Shown here: in pieces, positions 1-8,143 of the stretch | How positions within the stretch are numbered: position 1 is the stretch's first letter | Layout of the letters: every line of letters starts with the position of its first letter | DNA from: Clostridium sp. 12(A) | Lineage (GTDB): Bacteria > Bacillota > Clostridia > Lachnospirales > Lachnospiraceae | Assembly: GCA_000526575.1 (NCBI GenBank) | Contig: JAGI01000002.1 | Span: forward strand, 1,674,001 to 1,738,000 | DNA: 64,000 bases | Direction of reading: 5' to 3' | The notes under the pieces: generated by a model | Seen by the model: only the letters and a program-made list of their open reading frames with translations | Databases searched by the model: none | What the model was told of the DNA's origin: nothing | Program-made: the position numbers and the translations under genes

Positions 1-128
1 GGTGTCATGATATCGGGAAATGCTTCTGCTACATTTCCCCTTGTCCAGACATCAAATGGAGACTTTTTTCCGGGATAGCTTTTGCCTCCCGTGTATAATT
101 CATTTTTGTTTTTGCCATTGTATTTCAT
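1..128 (-). CDS. PEP-utilising enzyme-like protein, N-terminal part (cut by window edge)
   Basis: Only the first ~42 codons are inside the window. I start at 128 because AGGAGG at 142-137 then sits 8 nt away; an in-frame ATG at 134 is too close to that site. The visible N terminus ends in VWTRGNVAEAFPDIMTP. This resembles the W-TR-N-VGE-FP--TPLT motif near the start of the PEP-utilising/mobile-domain proteins related to PEP synthase and rifampin phosphotransferase (family knowledge). It lies 26 nt after the SDR gene, last in the same leftward run as the polyketide-type genes, so it may be a tailoring or activation enzyme of that cluster. The call rests on one motif. Confidence 0.45.
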   Translation of the reverse strand, partial: MKYNGKNKNELYTGGKSYPGKKSPFDVWTRGNVAEAFPDIMT

Positions 129-153
129 ATTCATCTCCTCCTGGGTTTTAGTT

Positions 154-903
154 TCAAACCAAAGATGCCCCTCCGTCTACGATAATCGTCTGCCCTCTTA
201 TCATCTCAGACTTTGAATCGCATAGAACTAATACCAAATTTGCAATGTCCTCCGGTAATACCATGCGTCCGGCTGGAACTCTCTTTATAAATTCTTCCAT
301 TACCAGCTTTTTGTCCTGAAAATAATTTAAAGAGTCTGTTTCAACCAAGCCTCCTGAAACCGCATTTACGTTAATTCCATAGCCGGATAATTCACATGCC
401 AGATACTTCGTAAGATTTTCTATGTAGGCTTTGGTTCCTCCTATAAGAGAATATCCTGGAATAAATCTTTGGCTTCCCGTACTGGTGATATTCACAATTG
501 CTTTATAACCTTTAGTACCTGCTTTCATCAAAGGAACTGCATATTTACTGCAGAGAAATGTTCCTCTTGCATTTACCTCAAATGTAAAATCCCAATCTCT
601 CTTTCTGATATCTGTAATGTTCTTATGGACTCCAGTTGCTGCATTGTTTATGAGTACATCTAAATATCCCGATTCTTCCTGAATTGTTTGAAACATCTGT
701 TTTATTTCTTCTTCATTTGATATATCAGAACAAATCAGCTTTGCTTTCAGATCCCGTTTCAAAAAATCCATATACGTATTCTTTGCTATTTCCTCATTCA
801 TGCAATAATGAAGATACACCGTGTAGCCTTCTAACAGTAGTTTTTCAGCAATTACTTTCCCGATTCCTCTGGAGCTTCCCGTAACAAGTGCTATTTTTTC
901 CAT
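154..903 (-). CDS. SDR-family oxidoreductase (FabG-like ketoreductase)
   Basis: A 249-residue classical short-chain dehydrogenase. It has the NAD(P)-binding motif TGSSRGIG near the N terminus, the NNAATG equivalent of NNAG, a Ser (NITSTGS) followed by Y-x3-K in a variant form (GGTKAYIENLTKY), and a C-terminal GQTIIVDGG. The usual YxxxK tyrosine is not obvious at the expected place (YSLIGGTKAY), so the active site should be modelled. I prefer the start at 903 (MEKIALVTG), which overlaps the preceding KAS III-like gene by 13 nt, over the longer 930 start inside that gene. It is the second SDR of the cluster and may reduce a beta-keto or tailoring intermediate. Confidence 0.8.
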   Translation of the reverse strand: MEKIALVTGSSRGIGKVIAEKLLLEGYTVYLHYCMNEEIAKNTYMDFLKRDLKAKLICSDISNEEEIKQMFQTIQEESGYLDVLINNAATGVHKNITDIRKRDWDFTFEVNARGTFLCSKYAVPLMKAGTKGYKAIVNITSTGSQRFIPGYSLIGGTKAYIENLTKYLACELSGYGINVNAVSGGLVETDSLNYFQDKKLVMEEFIKRVPAGRMVLPEDIANLVLVLCDSKSEMIRGQTIIVDGGASLV

Positions 904-1931
904 TCGATCAACACGCCCCCATACATCCATTTGGAAGCTTCCCCTCCAATTATGGCTATTTTGTCTCCGTATGCCAGCTCCCCGTTTTGATCGATCTCAT
1001 ATAGAACATGAAACAGTGATGCAGTTGCACTATTTCCTACTTTATTTACGTTATATCTGATTTTTTCTACTGGAAATCCGCTGGATTTCAATGCTTCTAT
1101 ATCATTTAACAGTAAGGAAGGATTCGCCTGAGGAAAAATAATCCACTTTAAATCTTTTATTGCCAGGCCCGTCCCTTCTGCCAGCTCTTCCATTGCACTC
1201 TTTGATAAAGCACTGCCATGTTTTTTAATCAGTTTAGGCCTTTGACTCCATTTATGCCGGTTCTCGGAAAAATCCACTTGGTCTCCTGGATATACTGCTC
1301 CGCCCATATCCAGAAAAATCCCCTTCTCAATTCCACTGCCAACGCTTTCTGAAAAACTATATAAAATTCCTTCTTCTTTGGATTCTTGGATTACAATGGC
1401 GCTGGCACTGTCTGAAAACATCGCCATATTCAGTTGATCTGCCATCCCCTCTATTTCTTTATTTTTCCATTCCCGAAGCCAATAGGTGCTCATTAGATTC
1501 CCTGCTGCAATAACCACTGTTTTGGCTTTCCCGCATTTAATATAACAATTTGCAATATCAATTGCCTGAAGGGCTCCAACACAGCCGCAATGAATCTCCA
1601 GGGCATTACACTTCTTGATTTCTAACAGCTCCTGTACCAGAGTGGCAGTTGTTGGCAGGGTATAATCCGGAACCGTGGATGTGGTAATCAGCAGATCAAT
1701 ATCTTCCTTTTGAATCTGTGAATCAGCAATTGCCTCTTCTACCGCCTTTGCCATCATCTCACTTTGTGTCTCATTTAAAATAAGACTCTCAGGATCAGAG
1801 GCCCAAAACCGGTTCTCCACTCCTAATTCTTTTAAAAGCCAGGGATCTATTTCATACCTTTTGGTCAATAACTCATTTGATATAGCAGTACCTGGAAAAT
1901 AAGAACCTACTCCTGATATTTTTGAATTCAT
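891..1931 (-). CDS. KAS III (FabH)-like protein lacking the catalytic His
   Basis: A 346-residue thiolase-fold protein of the FabH/KAS III family. The nucleophile region reads HCGCVGALQAID, with C117 at the FabH Cys112 position. The FabH V-P-H-Q-A-N motif reads I-F-P-Q-A-N here, so the catalytic His is Pro267 while the following Asn270 is kept. The second Asn is present in VGNSATAS (N300). KAS III enzymes need His for decarboxylative condensation; relatives with altered triads often transfer acyl groups to O, N or S instead (family knowledge). It overlaps the upstream CLF-like gene by 4 nt (translational coupling). Likely role is priming, acyl transfer or chain release in the cluster. Confidence 0.8.
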   Translation of the reverse strand: MNSKISGVGSYFPGTAISNELLTKRYEIDPWLLKELGVENRFWASDPESLILNETQSEMMAKAVEEAIADSQIQKEDIDLLITTSTVPDYTLPTTATLVQELLEIKKCNALEIHCGCVGALQAIDIANCYIKCGKAKTVVIAAGNLMSTYWLREWKNKEIEGMADQLNMAMFSDSASAIVIQESKEEGILYSFSESVGSGIEKGIFLDMGGAVYPGDQVDFSENRHKWSQRPKLIKKHGSALSKSAMEELAEGTGLAIKDLKWIIFPQANPSLLLNDIEALKSSGFPVEKIRYNVNKVGNSATASLFHVLYEIDQNGELAYGDKIAIIGGEASKWMYGGVLIEWKK

Positions 1932-2977
1932 AGCCCATTCCTCCTTAACACAATGATTGATACTTCTCCCCCAAAACCAGCAGATAGTTTCATAAATACC
2001 TGTGATCTGTTTTGATCTATTTCCTTTCCACTCAGATCCTCGGCAATCTCTACCATAGGTGCTGCCCCCAGCAGATTTCCAATCTGATTTTTTGAATTTA
2101 TCTGCGGTATGTCGTGAAAGATATCTTTTATGGCTGCTTCCTCAATCACATTATAATTTTTATAGGTCAGGCCATCGGCATGAATAAATGCAACGTTAGT
2201 AACATCTTCATGAGCAGATGCCAGGCTTTTACATATCCCCTTTTTTAAAACTCTGATATTCTCTGTCTCTTCCTGATCGAGATCCAAAAAAGTCTCACCA
2301 TGTCCGATAATCTCACCATATATCTTTGCCTTTCTTGAAACAGCATGGTCATAATCTTCCAAAATAAAGGTACCTGCTCCTTCTCCTAATCCCTCACTGC
2401 TTTTTTCTTCGCCTATGGTATCCACTTTAAATCCATATTGTTTAAAATTATAAGCTTCTTCATCATCCAGGTGCGAATCGAATCCACCAGCCAGGCACCA
2501 GATGCAGTCACCCCTAAGTATCGTGTGATATGCGGCTGCGATTGCCTGAGAACCTGCTGCTCCATTTGTTATAAATAAAGAATTACTTCCTCTTATGCCA
2601 AATTCCTCTGCGGCATAATGAAGACAGGCATTGGGCAGAGATTTAATTACAAAAAGAGGAGACATATTTTCTGCCACGGCTTCTGCAAACTCTTTATGTC
2701 TGATTTCTCCATCATAAATGCTCTTTAAAACATTTAACAGCTCCGTTCTGGAGGATGACTCTTTTGTTGTACCAAGAAATATTCCTCTTTTTTCATTTGC
2801 AGTATCCGTTTCCAGAATTCCGGAATCAAGAACGGCATCCACGGCTGAACGGCAAAAGATTTTTTCTCCTCTAGATAATAATTTTTTTATTTTTCTGTTT
2901 TTAAAGGCTTTTTCATTTTCAGAAGGGGCTGGTTTAAGGCTGACTCCTAGACCTGTGATTGCAACTCTTTTTCCCAT
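1928..2977 (-). CDS. Inactive ketosynthase homologue (chain-length-factor-like KS-beta)
   Basis: A 349-residue FabF-fold protein, shorter than the 418-residue KS-alpha upstream. Aligned by eye to KS-alpha, the nucleophile region reads TNGAAGSQAI, so Cys is Gly139. The first His motif NAHGTS reads HADGLT (Asp268) and the second TGHL reads IGNL (Asn301); the Lys (K296) remains. With the whole C-H-H set gone it cannot condense, which fits a KS-beta / chain length factor partner. The start at 2977 has AAGGAG 8 nt away and overlaps the hotdog gene by 31 nt. Classic actinobacterial CLFs carry Gln rather than Gly at the Cys position, so this is a divergent version. Confidence 0.8.
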   Translation of the reverse strand: MGKRVAITGLGVSLKPAPSENEKAFKNRKIKKLLSRGEKIFCRSAVDAVLDSGILETDTANEKRGIFLGTTKESSSRTELLNVLKSIYDGEIRHKEFAEAVAENMSPLFVIKSLPNACLHYAAEEFGIRGSNSLFITNGAAGSQAIAAAYHTILRGDCIWCLAGGFDSHLDDEEAYNFKQYGFKVDTIGEEKSSEGLGEGAGTFILEDYDHAVSRKAKIYGEIIGHGETFLDLDQEETENIRVLKKGICKSLASAHEDVTNVAFIHADGLTYKNYNVIEEAAIKDIFHDIPQINSKNQIGNLLGAAPMVEIAEDLSGKEIDQNRSQVFMKLSAGFGGEVSIIVLRRNGL

Positions 2978-3363
2978 GCAGTTTTCTCCTTTTCCACAAC
3001 AACTTTAACTTCTTTTAATTTAGCTGCTATCGTTTCATTATGATAAATAGTTGCATCAAACACATAGCAATCCTCAGCTTTACTGATTAAGAATACTTCC
3101 GTGAAAATTCCATCTCCAGGGTACAGGGCTTTATATACCTTCAACTTTTTGACTCCCTGAAATAAACATATCTTTTCTTCTTCATTATTTCTTATAAATA
3201 AATCAATACTCTGTTTGACATTTTCTAATAAGAGCACAGCAGGAAGTACTGGAAAAAAAGGAAAATGTATTTCATATACAGGCTCGGCGATTGACAGCAG
3301 CTTTATAGTCTTTATGCTGGAATAGCTGACTTCGCAGATTTTATCAACCATTTTAAAGCTCAT
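2947..3363 (-). CDS. FabZ-type hotdog 3-hydroxyacyl-ACP dehydratase-like protein
   Basis: A 138-residue hotdog-fold protein. The start at 3363 is set by AGGAGG at 3376-3371 with a 7-nt spacer, and it overlaps the KS-alpha stop by 11 nt; the longer frame upstream lies inside KS-alpha. The dehydratase helix reads HFPFFPVLPAVLLLENVKQ, matching the FabZ pattern H-FP--P--P-VL--E---Q with both catalytic His and Glu in place. It most likely removes water from 3-hydroxyacyl-ACP intermediates. The cluster has two hotdog proteins, which may pair as a heterodimer as in some highly reducing type II systems. Confidence 0.75.
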   Translation of the reverse strand: MSFKMVDKICEVSYSSIKTIKLLSIAEPVYEIHFPFFPVLPAVLLLENVKQSIDLFIRNNEEEKICLFQGVKKLKVYKALYPGDGIFTEVFLISKAEDCYVFDATIYHNETIAAKLKEVKVVVEKEKTAWEKELQSQV

Positions 3364-4609
3364 TCTCCGCCCTCCTGAAAATGACACTTGCATTGGACCC
3401 TCCAAACCCCAAAGAGTTTGACATGGCGTAATCAATGGTGCTTTTTAATGGTTTATGAATATGTAATAGGGAACATTTTCCGTCTATATCCTCAAGATTC
3501 AGGGTTGGTGGAAGACATTGATCCTTCAAAGCCATAATGGAAAAGATAGCTTCTATGGCTCCAGCACCAGAGATTAAATGACCGGTGGAGGCCTTTGTAG
3601 AACTTATAGGAATATTCATGGTATCTTCACCAAACACTCTGGTTACAGCTGCGGATTCTGAGGAATCATTGTCACGTGTTGAGGTTCCATGAGCATTGAT
3701 ATACCCAATCTGTTTTTTGTTGATTCCAGCCTCAGCCAAGGCAATTTCCATAGCTTGTGCAAGATTCTCGCCATTGGGAGGCGTATCCAGAATACTATAG
3801 CCGGAAATGGCATTACCAAACCCCACAACTTCAGCATAGATTTTAGCTTTCCTATCCAAAGCATGTTTCTTTTCTTCAAGAATCAACATGCCTGCACCTT
3901 CTCCCAGAACAAAACCGCTTCTGTCTTTATTAAAGGGTCTGCTTCCCTTTGATGGTTTTTCATTGTATTCGCTTGTTACAGCTCCCAACATACAAAACCC
4001 CATTAAATCAATCTCCGTTATCATGGCATCGCACCCTCCTGCCAGCACAACCGTATTTTCTCCCGCTTTGATGCTTTCATAAGCCATGCCAATTGCCTGA
4101 GTGCCTGATGCACATGCTGTAGTAATGGAGTAACAGCCGCCGTATAGTTTAAATTCCTTGGCTATTGTTTCTGCGGCAGCTGAATATCTGCTTTTATCAA
4201 ACTGGCGGTCACTGTTTAAGTTTCTTAAAGTTAACTCTTTTAAATTTCGGGCCTTAAACTCTCCTGAAAACTCATCAAGCCCGGTTCTTGCTCCTGAATT
4301 GCCAAGAAAAACAGCCATCTCATCAAGTATATCTGCATCATTGATCACATTCCCATCCTCAAGCGCTTCTTTTGATGCAGCCAGTCCAAAATATGTGCCT
4401 CTGCTATATGGCAAATCAGTATGATAAGTCTCATCCTTTACCTGTCCAGCAATTTTACAGGAGAATCCTTCCGTATCAAATAATGTGATTCGCTCTATCC
4501 CCGACTGTTCCTCTAATAAATTCCTCCAGGATTGCTCCACATTATTGCCAATCGGTGTAATCATACCCATTCCCGTAACGACTACTTTTCTATCTTCCTT
4601 TGCTATCAT
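3353..4609 (-). CDS. Beta-ketoacyl-ACP synthase, FabF-type (KS-alpha)
   Basis: A 418-residue condensing enzyme with all catalytic residues: C166 in TTACASGTQAI, H307 in NAHGTSTRDND, K339 and H344 in STKASTGHL. It has the FabF/KAS II signature and C-terminal SNSLGFGGSNASV. It condenses malonyl-ACP with the growing acyl chain in the cytosol. Its gene is followed by a hotdog dehydratase and the inactive KS-beta, the core arrangement of type II PKS systems, rather than a simple housekeeping fab operon. The start at 4609 has AAGG at 7 nt and lies 26 nt after the dehydratase gene. Confidence 0.92.
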   Translation of the reverse strand: MIAKEDRKVVVTGMGMITPIGNNVEQSWRNLLEEQSGIERITLFDTEGFSCKIAGQVKDETYHTDLPYSRGTYFGLAASKEALEDGNVINDADILDEMAVFLGNSGARTGLDEFSGEFKARNLKELTLRNLNSDRQFDKSRYSAAAETIAKEFKLYGGCYSITTACASGTQAIGMAYESIKAGENTVVLAGGCDAMITEIDLMGFCMLGAVTSEYNEKPSKGSRPFNKDRSGFVLGEGAGMLILEEKKHALDRKAKIYAEVVGFGNAISGYSILDTPPNGENLAQAMEIALAEAGINKKQIGYINAHGTSTRDNDSSESAAVTRVFGEDTMNIPISSTKASTGHLISGAGAIEAIFSIMALKDQCLPPTLNLEDIDGKCSLLHIHKPLKSTIDYAMSNSLGFGGSNASVIFRRAENEL

Positions 4610-4635
4610 AGTTTCGCCTTTCTAAAAAAGGGATG

Positions 4636-5088
4636 TCATATTCCAACATCCCCTCTTTTTTGAGTTAAGTACTTTATATACTTTTTGGTTATTTCCGGAT
4701 CCTCTAACTCCCAGGTATCAACCAGCTTTAATATGGCATTCTTTAAAGTCACACATAACTTATCTTTTTTATAAACTTCTCCACGAATGGTAGCGTACTC
4801 TGCATTATAATCCTCAATGGTGATGGTAATGATCAACTGTTCGCCCGGAGAGGCATGCTCGTATATCTGGTATCCTTCTGCCGTTACTATGGTTGGTCTT
4901 AATTTTTGACCGGACGATATAACAATCAGCCATGCGGCACACTGGAACATACTCTCCAGCAAAAGGGTATCATCCATGTAATGATTCTCATTTATAAATT
5001 CCGGGTTTCCATAAGTGACATTTTTTAATGCTGAAGCTTCTTTCCACTCCGTAAAGGAGATTAATTTATCAATCAGATGAAACCGCAT
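4636..5088 (-). CDS. Hotdog-fold dehydratase-like protein
   Basis: About 150 residues. The start at 5088 (MRFHLIDK) is chosen because GGAG lies 9 nt upstream and it begins 1 nt after the ACP stop; a longer frame would run into the ACP gene. The central helix region reads NENHYMDDTLLLESMFQ, keeping the His and Glu spacing of FabA/FabZ-type dehydratases, though the FP-RP-MPG consensus is lost. It may be a catalytic 3-hydroxyacyl dehydratase or the structural partner of the second hotdog protein at 2947-3363. Function is inferred from fold and context. Confidence 0.7.
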   Translation of the reverse strand: MRFHLIDKLISFTEWKEASALKNVTYGNPEFINENHYMDDTLLLESMFQCAAWLIVISSGQKLRPTIVTAEGYQIYEHASPGEQLIITITIEDYNAEYATIRGEVYKKDKLCVTLKNAILKLVDTWELEDPEITKKYIKYLTQKRGDVGI

Positions 5089-5089
5089 G

Positions 5090-5482
5090 TTACACTTCTC
5101 CAGCCGGGGTTTCATTAAAAATTTTCATAATATATTTAATATCAATCAGCCTTAATACTTCTTTTGACGTAATATTTTCAGCCTGAATATTGTCATCTCC
5201 AATCGCAGCCTTTATTTTTTCTACTCCCTCCCTGGTAATATATCCTGCCTCATCTATAAATTCATCTTCTGTCAGGCCACCTCTTACATCTTTTTGAATC
5301 ACCTGCATCGTTACCTTTTTACCAGTCTGACGGCTTAACTTAAACAAAATATCCAGCAAATCCAAAGACTCTGCATCCAGATCAACAACAGGTCTTGTTA
5401 TTTCACTGATTTCCTCCTTCTCAACATCAAGTACCTCTGCAACCGTCTCCTGTACCATGTCAAATAATTCCTTGTTCTCCAT
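5090..5482 (-). CDS. Acyl carrier protein with C-terminal extension
   Basis: About 130 residues, longer than the usual ~80. The phosphopantetheine attachment site is Ser39 in DLDAESLDLLDILF, the D-S-L motif with a run of hydrophobics typical of carrier proteins of polyene-type and aryl-polyene-type clusters. Residues ~60-130 form an extra segment (KDVRGGLTEDEF, then KEVLRLIDIKYIM), so the protein is larger than FabC/AcpP. The start at 5482 has AGGTGG about 6-8 nt away; the GTG at 5494 overlaps that site. No phosphopantetheinyl transferase is visible in the window, so activation must come from elsewhere. Confidence 0.85.
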   Translation of the reverse strand: MENKELFDMVQETVAEVLDVEKEEISEITRPVVDLDAESLDLLDILFKLSRQTGKKVTMQVIQKDVRGGLTEDEFIDEAGYITREGVEKIKAAIGDDNIQAENITSKEVLRLIDIKYIMKIFNETPAGEV

Positions 5483-5502
5483 CGCTTTATCCACCTTTCT
5501 TA

Positions 5503-6243
5503 TTAACTGACTGGAAGTGTTCTTCCCAGACCACCGCCAACCAGTATATTTTCACCAGTAATGTAACTTGCTTTCTCAGAAATTAAAAATCCCATTAAAT
5601 CTGCAACATTTTCAGCAGAGCCAAATTCCTTGCAGGGAATTAATTTTTTAACACTTTTCCCAATTTGTTTTTGAGCCCCTTTTGACATCTGGGTATCAAT
5701 CATTCCTGGACTTATACAATTGACCCGTATTCCAAAGCGTGCCACCTCTGAAGCAAGTGATTGTGTAAATCCGATCATAGCGCTTTTAGAGGCACAATAG
5801 TCTTCCATTCCGGGAATGCCAAAGGTACCCAGGATAGAAGATACATTGATTATCACTCCCTCATACTGCTCCAGCATAATTGGGACCACTGCTCTGCAGG
5901 AATAAAATATGCTGAACAGATTCGTTTCCAAAACAGTTGTCCATTCATCGATACTTTTGTTCACAAAAAGACTTTCTCCTGAAATTCCTGCACAATTAAT
6001 TAAAACATCAACTCTGCCACATTCCTTTTTCACCCTGTCTATTAACAATTCCACCTCTTCATGATTGCGGATATTACAGGGAATGCCATGAAGATAACCG
6101 GGAAATGCCTGCTCTAATGCAATGGCAGTATCCTTATTTTTCAGGTAAGTAAAATAGGTTTGATAGTCTTCTCCTACAAGCCGCTTACATATTTCACTTC
6201 CAATGGCACCGGAACCTCCAATTACGACTGCTGCCTTATTCAT
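5503..6243 (-). CDS. 3-oxoacyl-ACP reductase (FabG-type SDR)
   Basis: A 246-residue SDR with a complete signature: GGSGAIGSEI for NADP binding, NCAG, catalytic Ser in NVSSILG, and Y-x3-K in DYCASKSA, followed by NCISPGMIDT and the C-terminal GGGLG. It reduces beta-ketoacyl-ACP to 3-hydroxyacyl-ACP. It lies 14 nt after the acyltransferase gene and 20 nt before the carrier protein, so the module acyltransferase-ketoreductase-ACP-dehydratase-KS is co-transcribed. Confidence 0.88.
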   Translation of the reverse strand: MNKAAVVIGGSGAIGSEICKRLVGEDYQTYFTYLKNKDTAIALEQAFPGYLHGIPCNIRNHEEVELLIDRVKKECGRVDVLINCAGISGESLFVNKSIDEWTTVLETNLFSIFYSCRAVVPIMLEQYEGVIINVSSILGTFGIPGMEDYCASKSAMIGFTQSLASEVARFGIRVNCISPGMIDTQMSKGAQKQIGKSVKKLIPCKEFGSAENVADLMGFLISEKASYITGENILVGGGLGRTLPVS

Positions 6244-6257
6244 AATTCACCTCTTCC

Positions 6258-7199
6258 CTATGATTGCTCCTGCTTGTTTAAAATTTGATTTAGTAAGACT
6301 TTGTCTTCCTCATCTTCATAGGAATAAACTTTCCCCTTACCCAGGCTTCTTTTCATCATGCCTTTTAAAATGCTCTTTGGGCCTAAGTCTATGTAAACAT
6401 CTACTCCCTCCCCTTCCAGATATTTTATGGTTTCATGCCACCGGACAGTGGAAACCATCTGTTTTGACAACAGACTATAAATATCTCCTCGATACGGAAG
6501 ACTGCTGACATTTGAAATCACTTCACAATTGGGAGTTGAAAAGTTTATGTTTGATAATAAGGATGAGAACTCGCTAGATGCCATATCCATATAACTGCTG
6601 TGAAATGCAGCACCAACATTCAATCTGGTCGTTAATATACCATTCGATTCCAATGTCTTTTCTATTATATTTAAGGTATCCGAGTCACCAGACAATACGA
6701 TTTGATTTGCTGAATTGTAATTAGATATACTGATTTTAGAATGATGCTGTTCCATAAATTCGTTGCATATAAGATTTACATTATCATAGCTTGCTTTTAC
6801 TGCAAGCATTCCGCCCTGGGATTTATCTGCCTCTACCTGCATGAGTCTTCCTCTTTCAAGTACTAATTCCAGGGATTCTTCAAAAGATAATGCCCCTGAT
6901 GCTGCAAGCGCAGTAAATTCGCCAAGGCTGTGACCAGCCATGTATGCAGGCCTGATATTAAATTCATTAAAAAAAGCAAGATAGTTTATGTAACTGACCA
7001 CAAATATGGCTATCTGAGCATGATCCGTTCTCGTCAGATATTCCAAATCGCTTTCGCAGCTCAACTTGTAAAGGTCCAATGCAAAGCGATTACTGATATC
7101 CTGGTAAATCTTTTTTACCCAATCGAACTTTTCATAGAGTCCTTTTCCCATAGAAACATATTGAGCACCCTGTCCCGGAAATAACATTGCAAACTTCAT
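6258..7199 (-). CDS. Malonyl-CoA:ACP transacylase (FabD-like)
   Basis: A 313-residue acyltransferase. It opens with LFPGQGAQYVSMG, has the active-site Ser91 in GHSLGEF, the carboxylate-binding Arg in ERGRLMQ, and the catalytic His200 in AAFHSSYM. It loads malonyl units onto the cluster carrier protein. It is the first gene of the leftward operon, with AGGAGG about 8 nt before ATG. The divergent promoter region with TetR binding elements is directly upstream. Whether it is selective for malonyl over other extender units cannot be told by eye. Confidence 0.92.
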   Translation of the reverse strand: MKFAMLFPGQGAQYVSMGKGLYEKFDWVKKIYQDISNRFALDLYKLSCESDLEYLTRTDHAQIAIFVVSYINYLAFFNEFNIRPAYMAGHSLGEFTALAASGALSFEESLELVLERGRLMQVEADKSQGGMLAVKASYDNVNLICNEFMEQHHSKISISNYNSANQIVLSGDSDTLNIIEKTLESNGILTTRLNVGAAFHSSYMDMASSEFSSLLSNINFSTPNCEVISNVSSLPYRGDIYSLLSKQMVSTVRWHETIKYLEGEGVDVYIDLGPKSILKGMMKRSLGKGKVYSYEDEEDKVLLNQILNKQEQS

Positions 7200-7227
7200 G
7201 ATCCATATCCTCCTTTCTCTCTCACAG

Positions 7228-7247
7228 AGTATTCCTTACCGAATACT
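7228..7247. promoter_or_regulatory. Inverted repeat in the leader of the polyketide operon
   Basis: A perfect 7-bp dyad AGTATTC-N6-GAATACT sits 29-48 nt before the FabD-like start codon. It could be an operator for a repressor of the leftward operon. No regulator is assigned. Confidence 0.4.
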
Positions 7248-7325
7248 TCAAATCCTGTTCTTTTATTTGATAGATTATTTTATCTGTTATGGATTAAAGC
7301 ATAAAAATGAACAAATTTAAAAAAA

Positions 7326-7356
7326 TGTCCACTTTCTGTCGTTTTTTGTCCACTTT
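7326..7356. promoter_or_regulatory. Two direct repeats TGTCCACTTT spaced 21 bp
   Basis: Identical 10-mers start at 7326 and 7347, i.e. two helical turns apart, in the 300-bp divergent control region. Same-face direct repeats of this spacing are typical of activator binding. No activator is recognised nearby. Confidence 0.4.
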
Positions 7357-7431
7357 AATTACACATAAATATTTGTTATTTTTATTTATATTAAGTCTTC
7401 ATTGTTTTTTTATCATTATTGCATGTTTTAG

Positions 7432-7460
7432 TTGACAAATATTATTCGTTTTGATACAAT
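7432..7460 (+). promoter_or_regulatory. Sigma-A promoter for the TetR-glycosyltransferase unit
   Basis: TTGACA at 7432-7437, a 17-bp spacer and TACAAT at 7455-7460, 42 nt before the TetR ATG. The -35 is perfect and the -10 has one change. Confidence 0.8.
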
Positions 7461-7465
7461 TACAA

Positions 7466-7487
7466 AAACCGACCAGCGGTCTTTTTT
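7466..7487. promoter_or_regulatory. Probable TetR operator
   Basis: GACC-AGC-GGTC (7471-7481) flanked by A-run and T-run forms an extended dyad just downstream of the -10 box. The position fits autorepression by the adjacent TetR protein. Inferred from symmetry and place only. Confidence 0.5.
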
Positions 7488-7501
7488 AGAGGTGAAAATA
7501 G

Positions 7502-8143
7502 ATGTCAAGAATAGTCAAAGCCAGCATTACAAAACAGAAGATCACAACAACAGCCACCGTCCTGTTTTCCCAAAAGGGATTTGAAAACACGACCATGATG
7601 GATATTATGAAATCTACCGGATTATCTAAGGGCGCTTTATACCATCACTTTAACAGCAAGCAGGAAATTATGGAATATATCATTGCTCAAAGAAAAGAGG
7701 CTATAAAAATTTTGTTTGAGAGATTAGTTGAGAACAGGGATTTGAATTCCGTAGAAAAAATTGACCTGCTTGTAAGAGAATTACAGAGGGATGACACTCT
7801 TTTTAATCTAACCCAAAATCATTGGGCGGAAAAGGTTCCTTATGCTTTATTGGATACCTTAAGAAATTCCATCAATGTTTTAAGTAAATACGTGGAAGAG
7901 ATAATTCGTCAGGGAAATGCGTCCTCGGAATTTAACTGCAGGTATCCCAAAGAGGTGGCAGAAATATTTATACTTCTATTTGATATTTGGCTGGATCCTA
8001 TCATCGTCAACAGCACATATATTGAAGTATATCATAGAATCCAGTTTATTGTGACAATGCTGCAAAAATTCGAGACACCTCTCATTAGTGAGACCAGTGA
8101 AAAAATAATAAAAGAAAGGTTAAAAGAATATTATGAACAGTAA
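7502..8143 (+). CDS. TetR/AcrR-family transcriptional regulator
   Basis: A 213-residue regulator. The N-terminal helix-turn-helix (residues ~8-55) contains the classic TetR signature TGLSKGALYHHFNSKQE; the rest is the variable ligand-binding domain. GAGGTG precedes the ATG. It is transcribed with the glycosyltransferase (11-nt overlap) and away from the polyketide operon, so it probably controls both units in response to the product or a precursor. A dyad overlapping its own transcription start fits autoregulation. Confidence 0.9.
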   Translation: MSRIVKASITKQKITTTATVLFSQKGFENTTMMDIMKSTGLSKGALYHHFNSKQEIMEYIIAQRKEAIKILFERLVENRDLNSVEKIDLLVRELQRDDTLFNLTQNHWAEKVPYALLDTLRNSINVLSKYVEEIIRQGNASSEFNCRYPKEVAEIFILLFDIWLDPIIVNSTYIEVYHRIQFIVTMLQKFETPLISETSEKIIKERLKEYYEQ

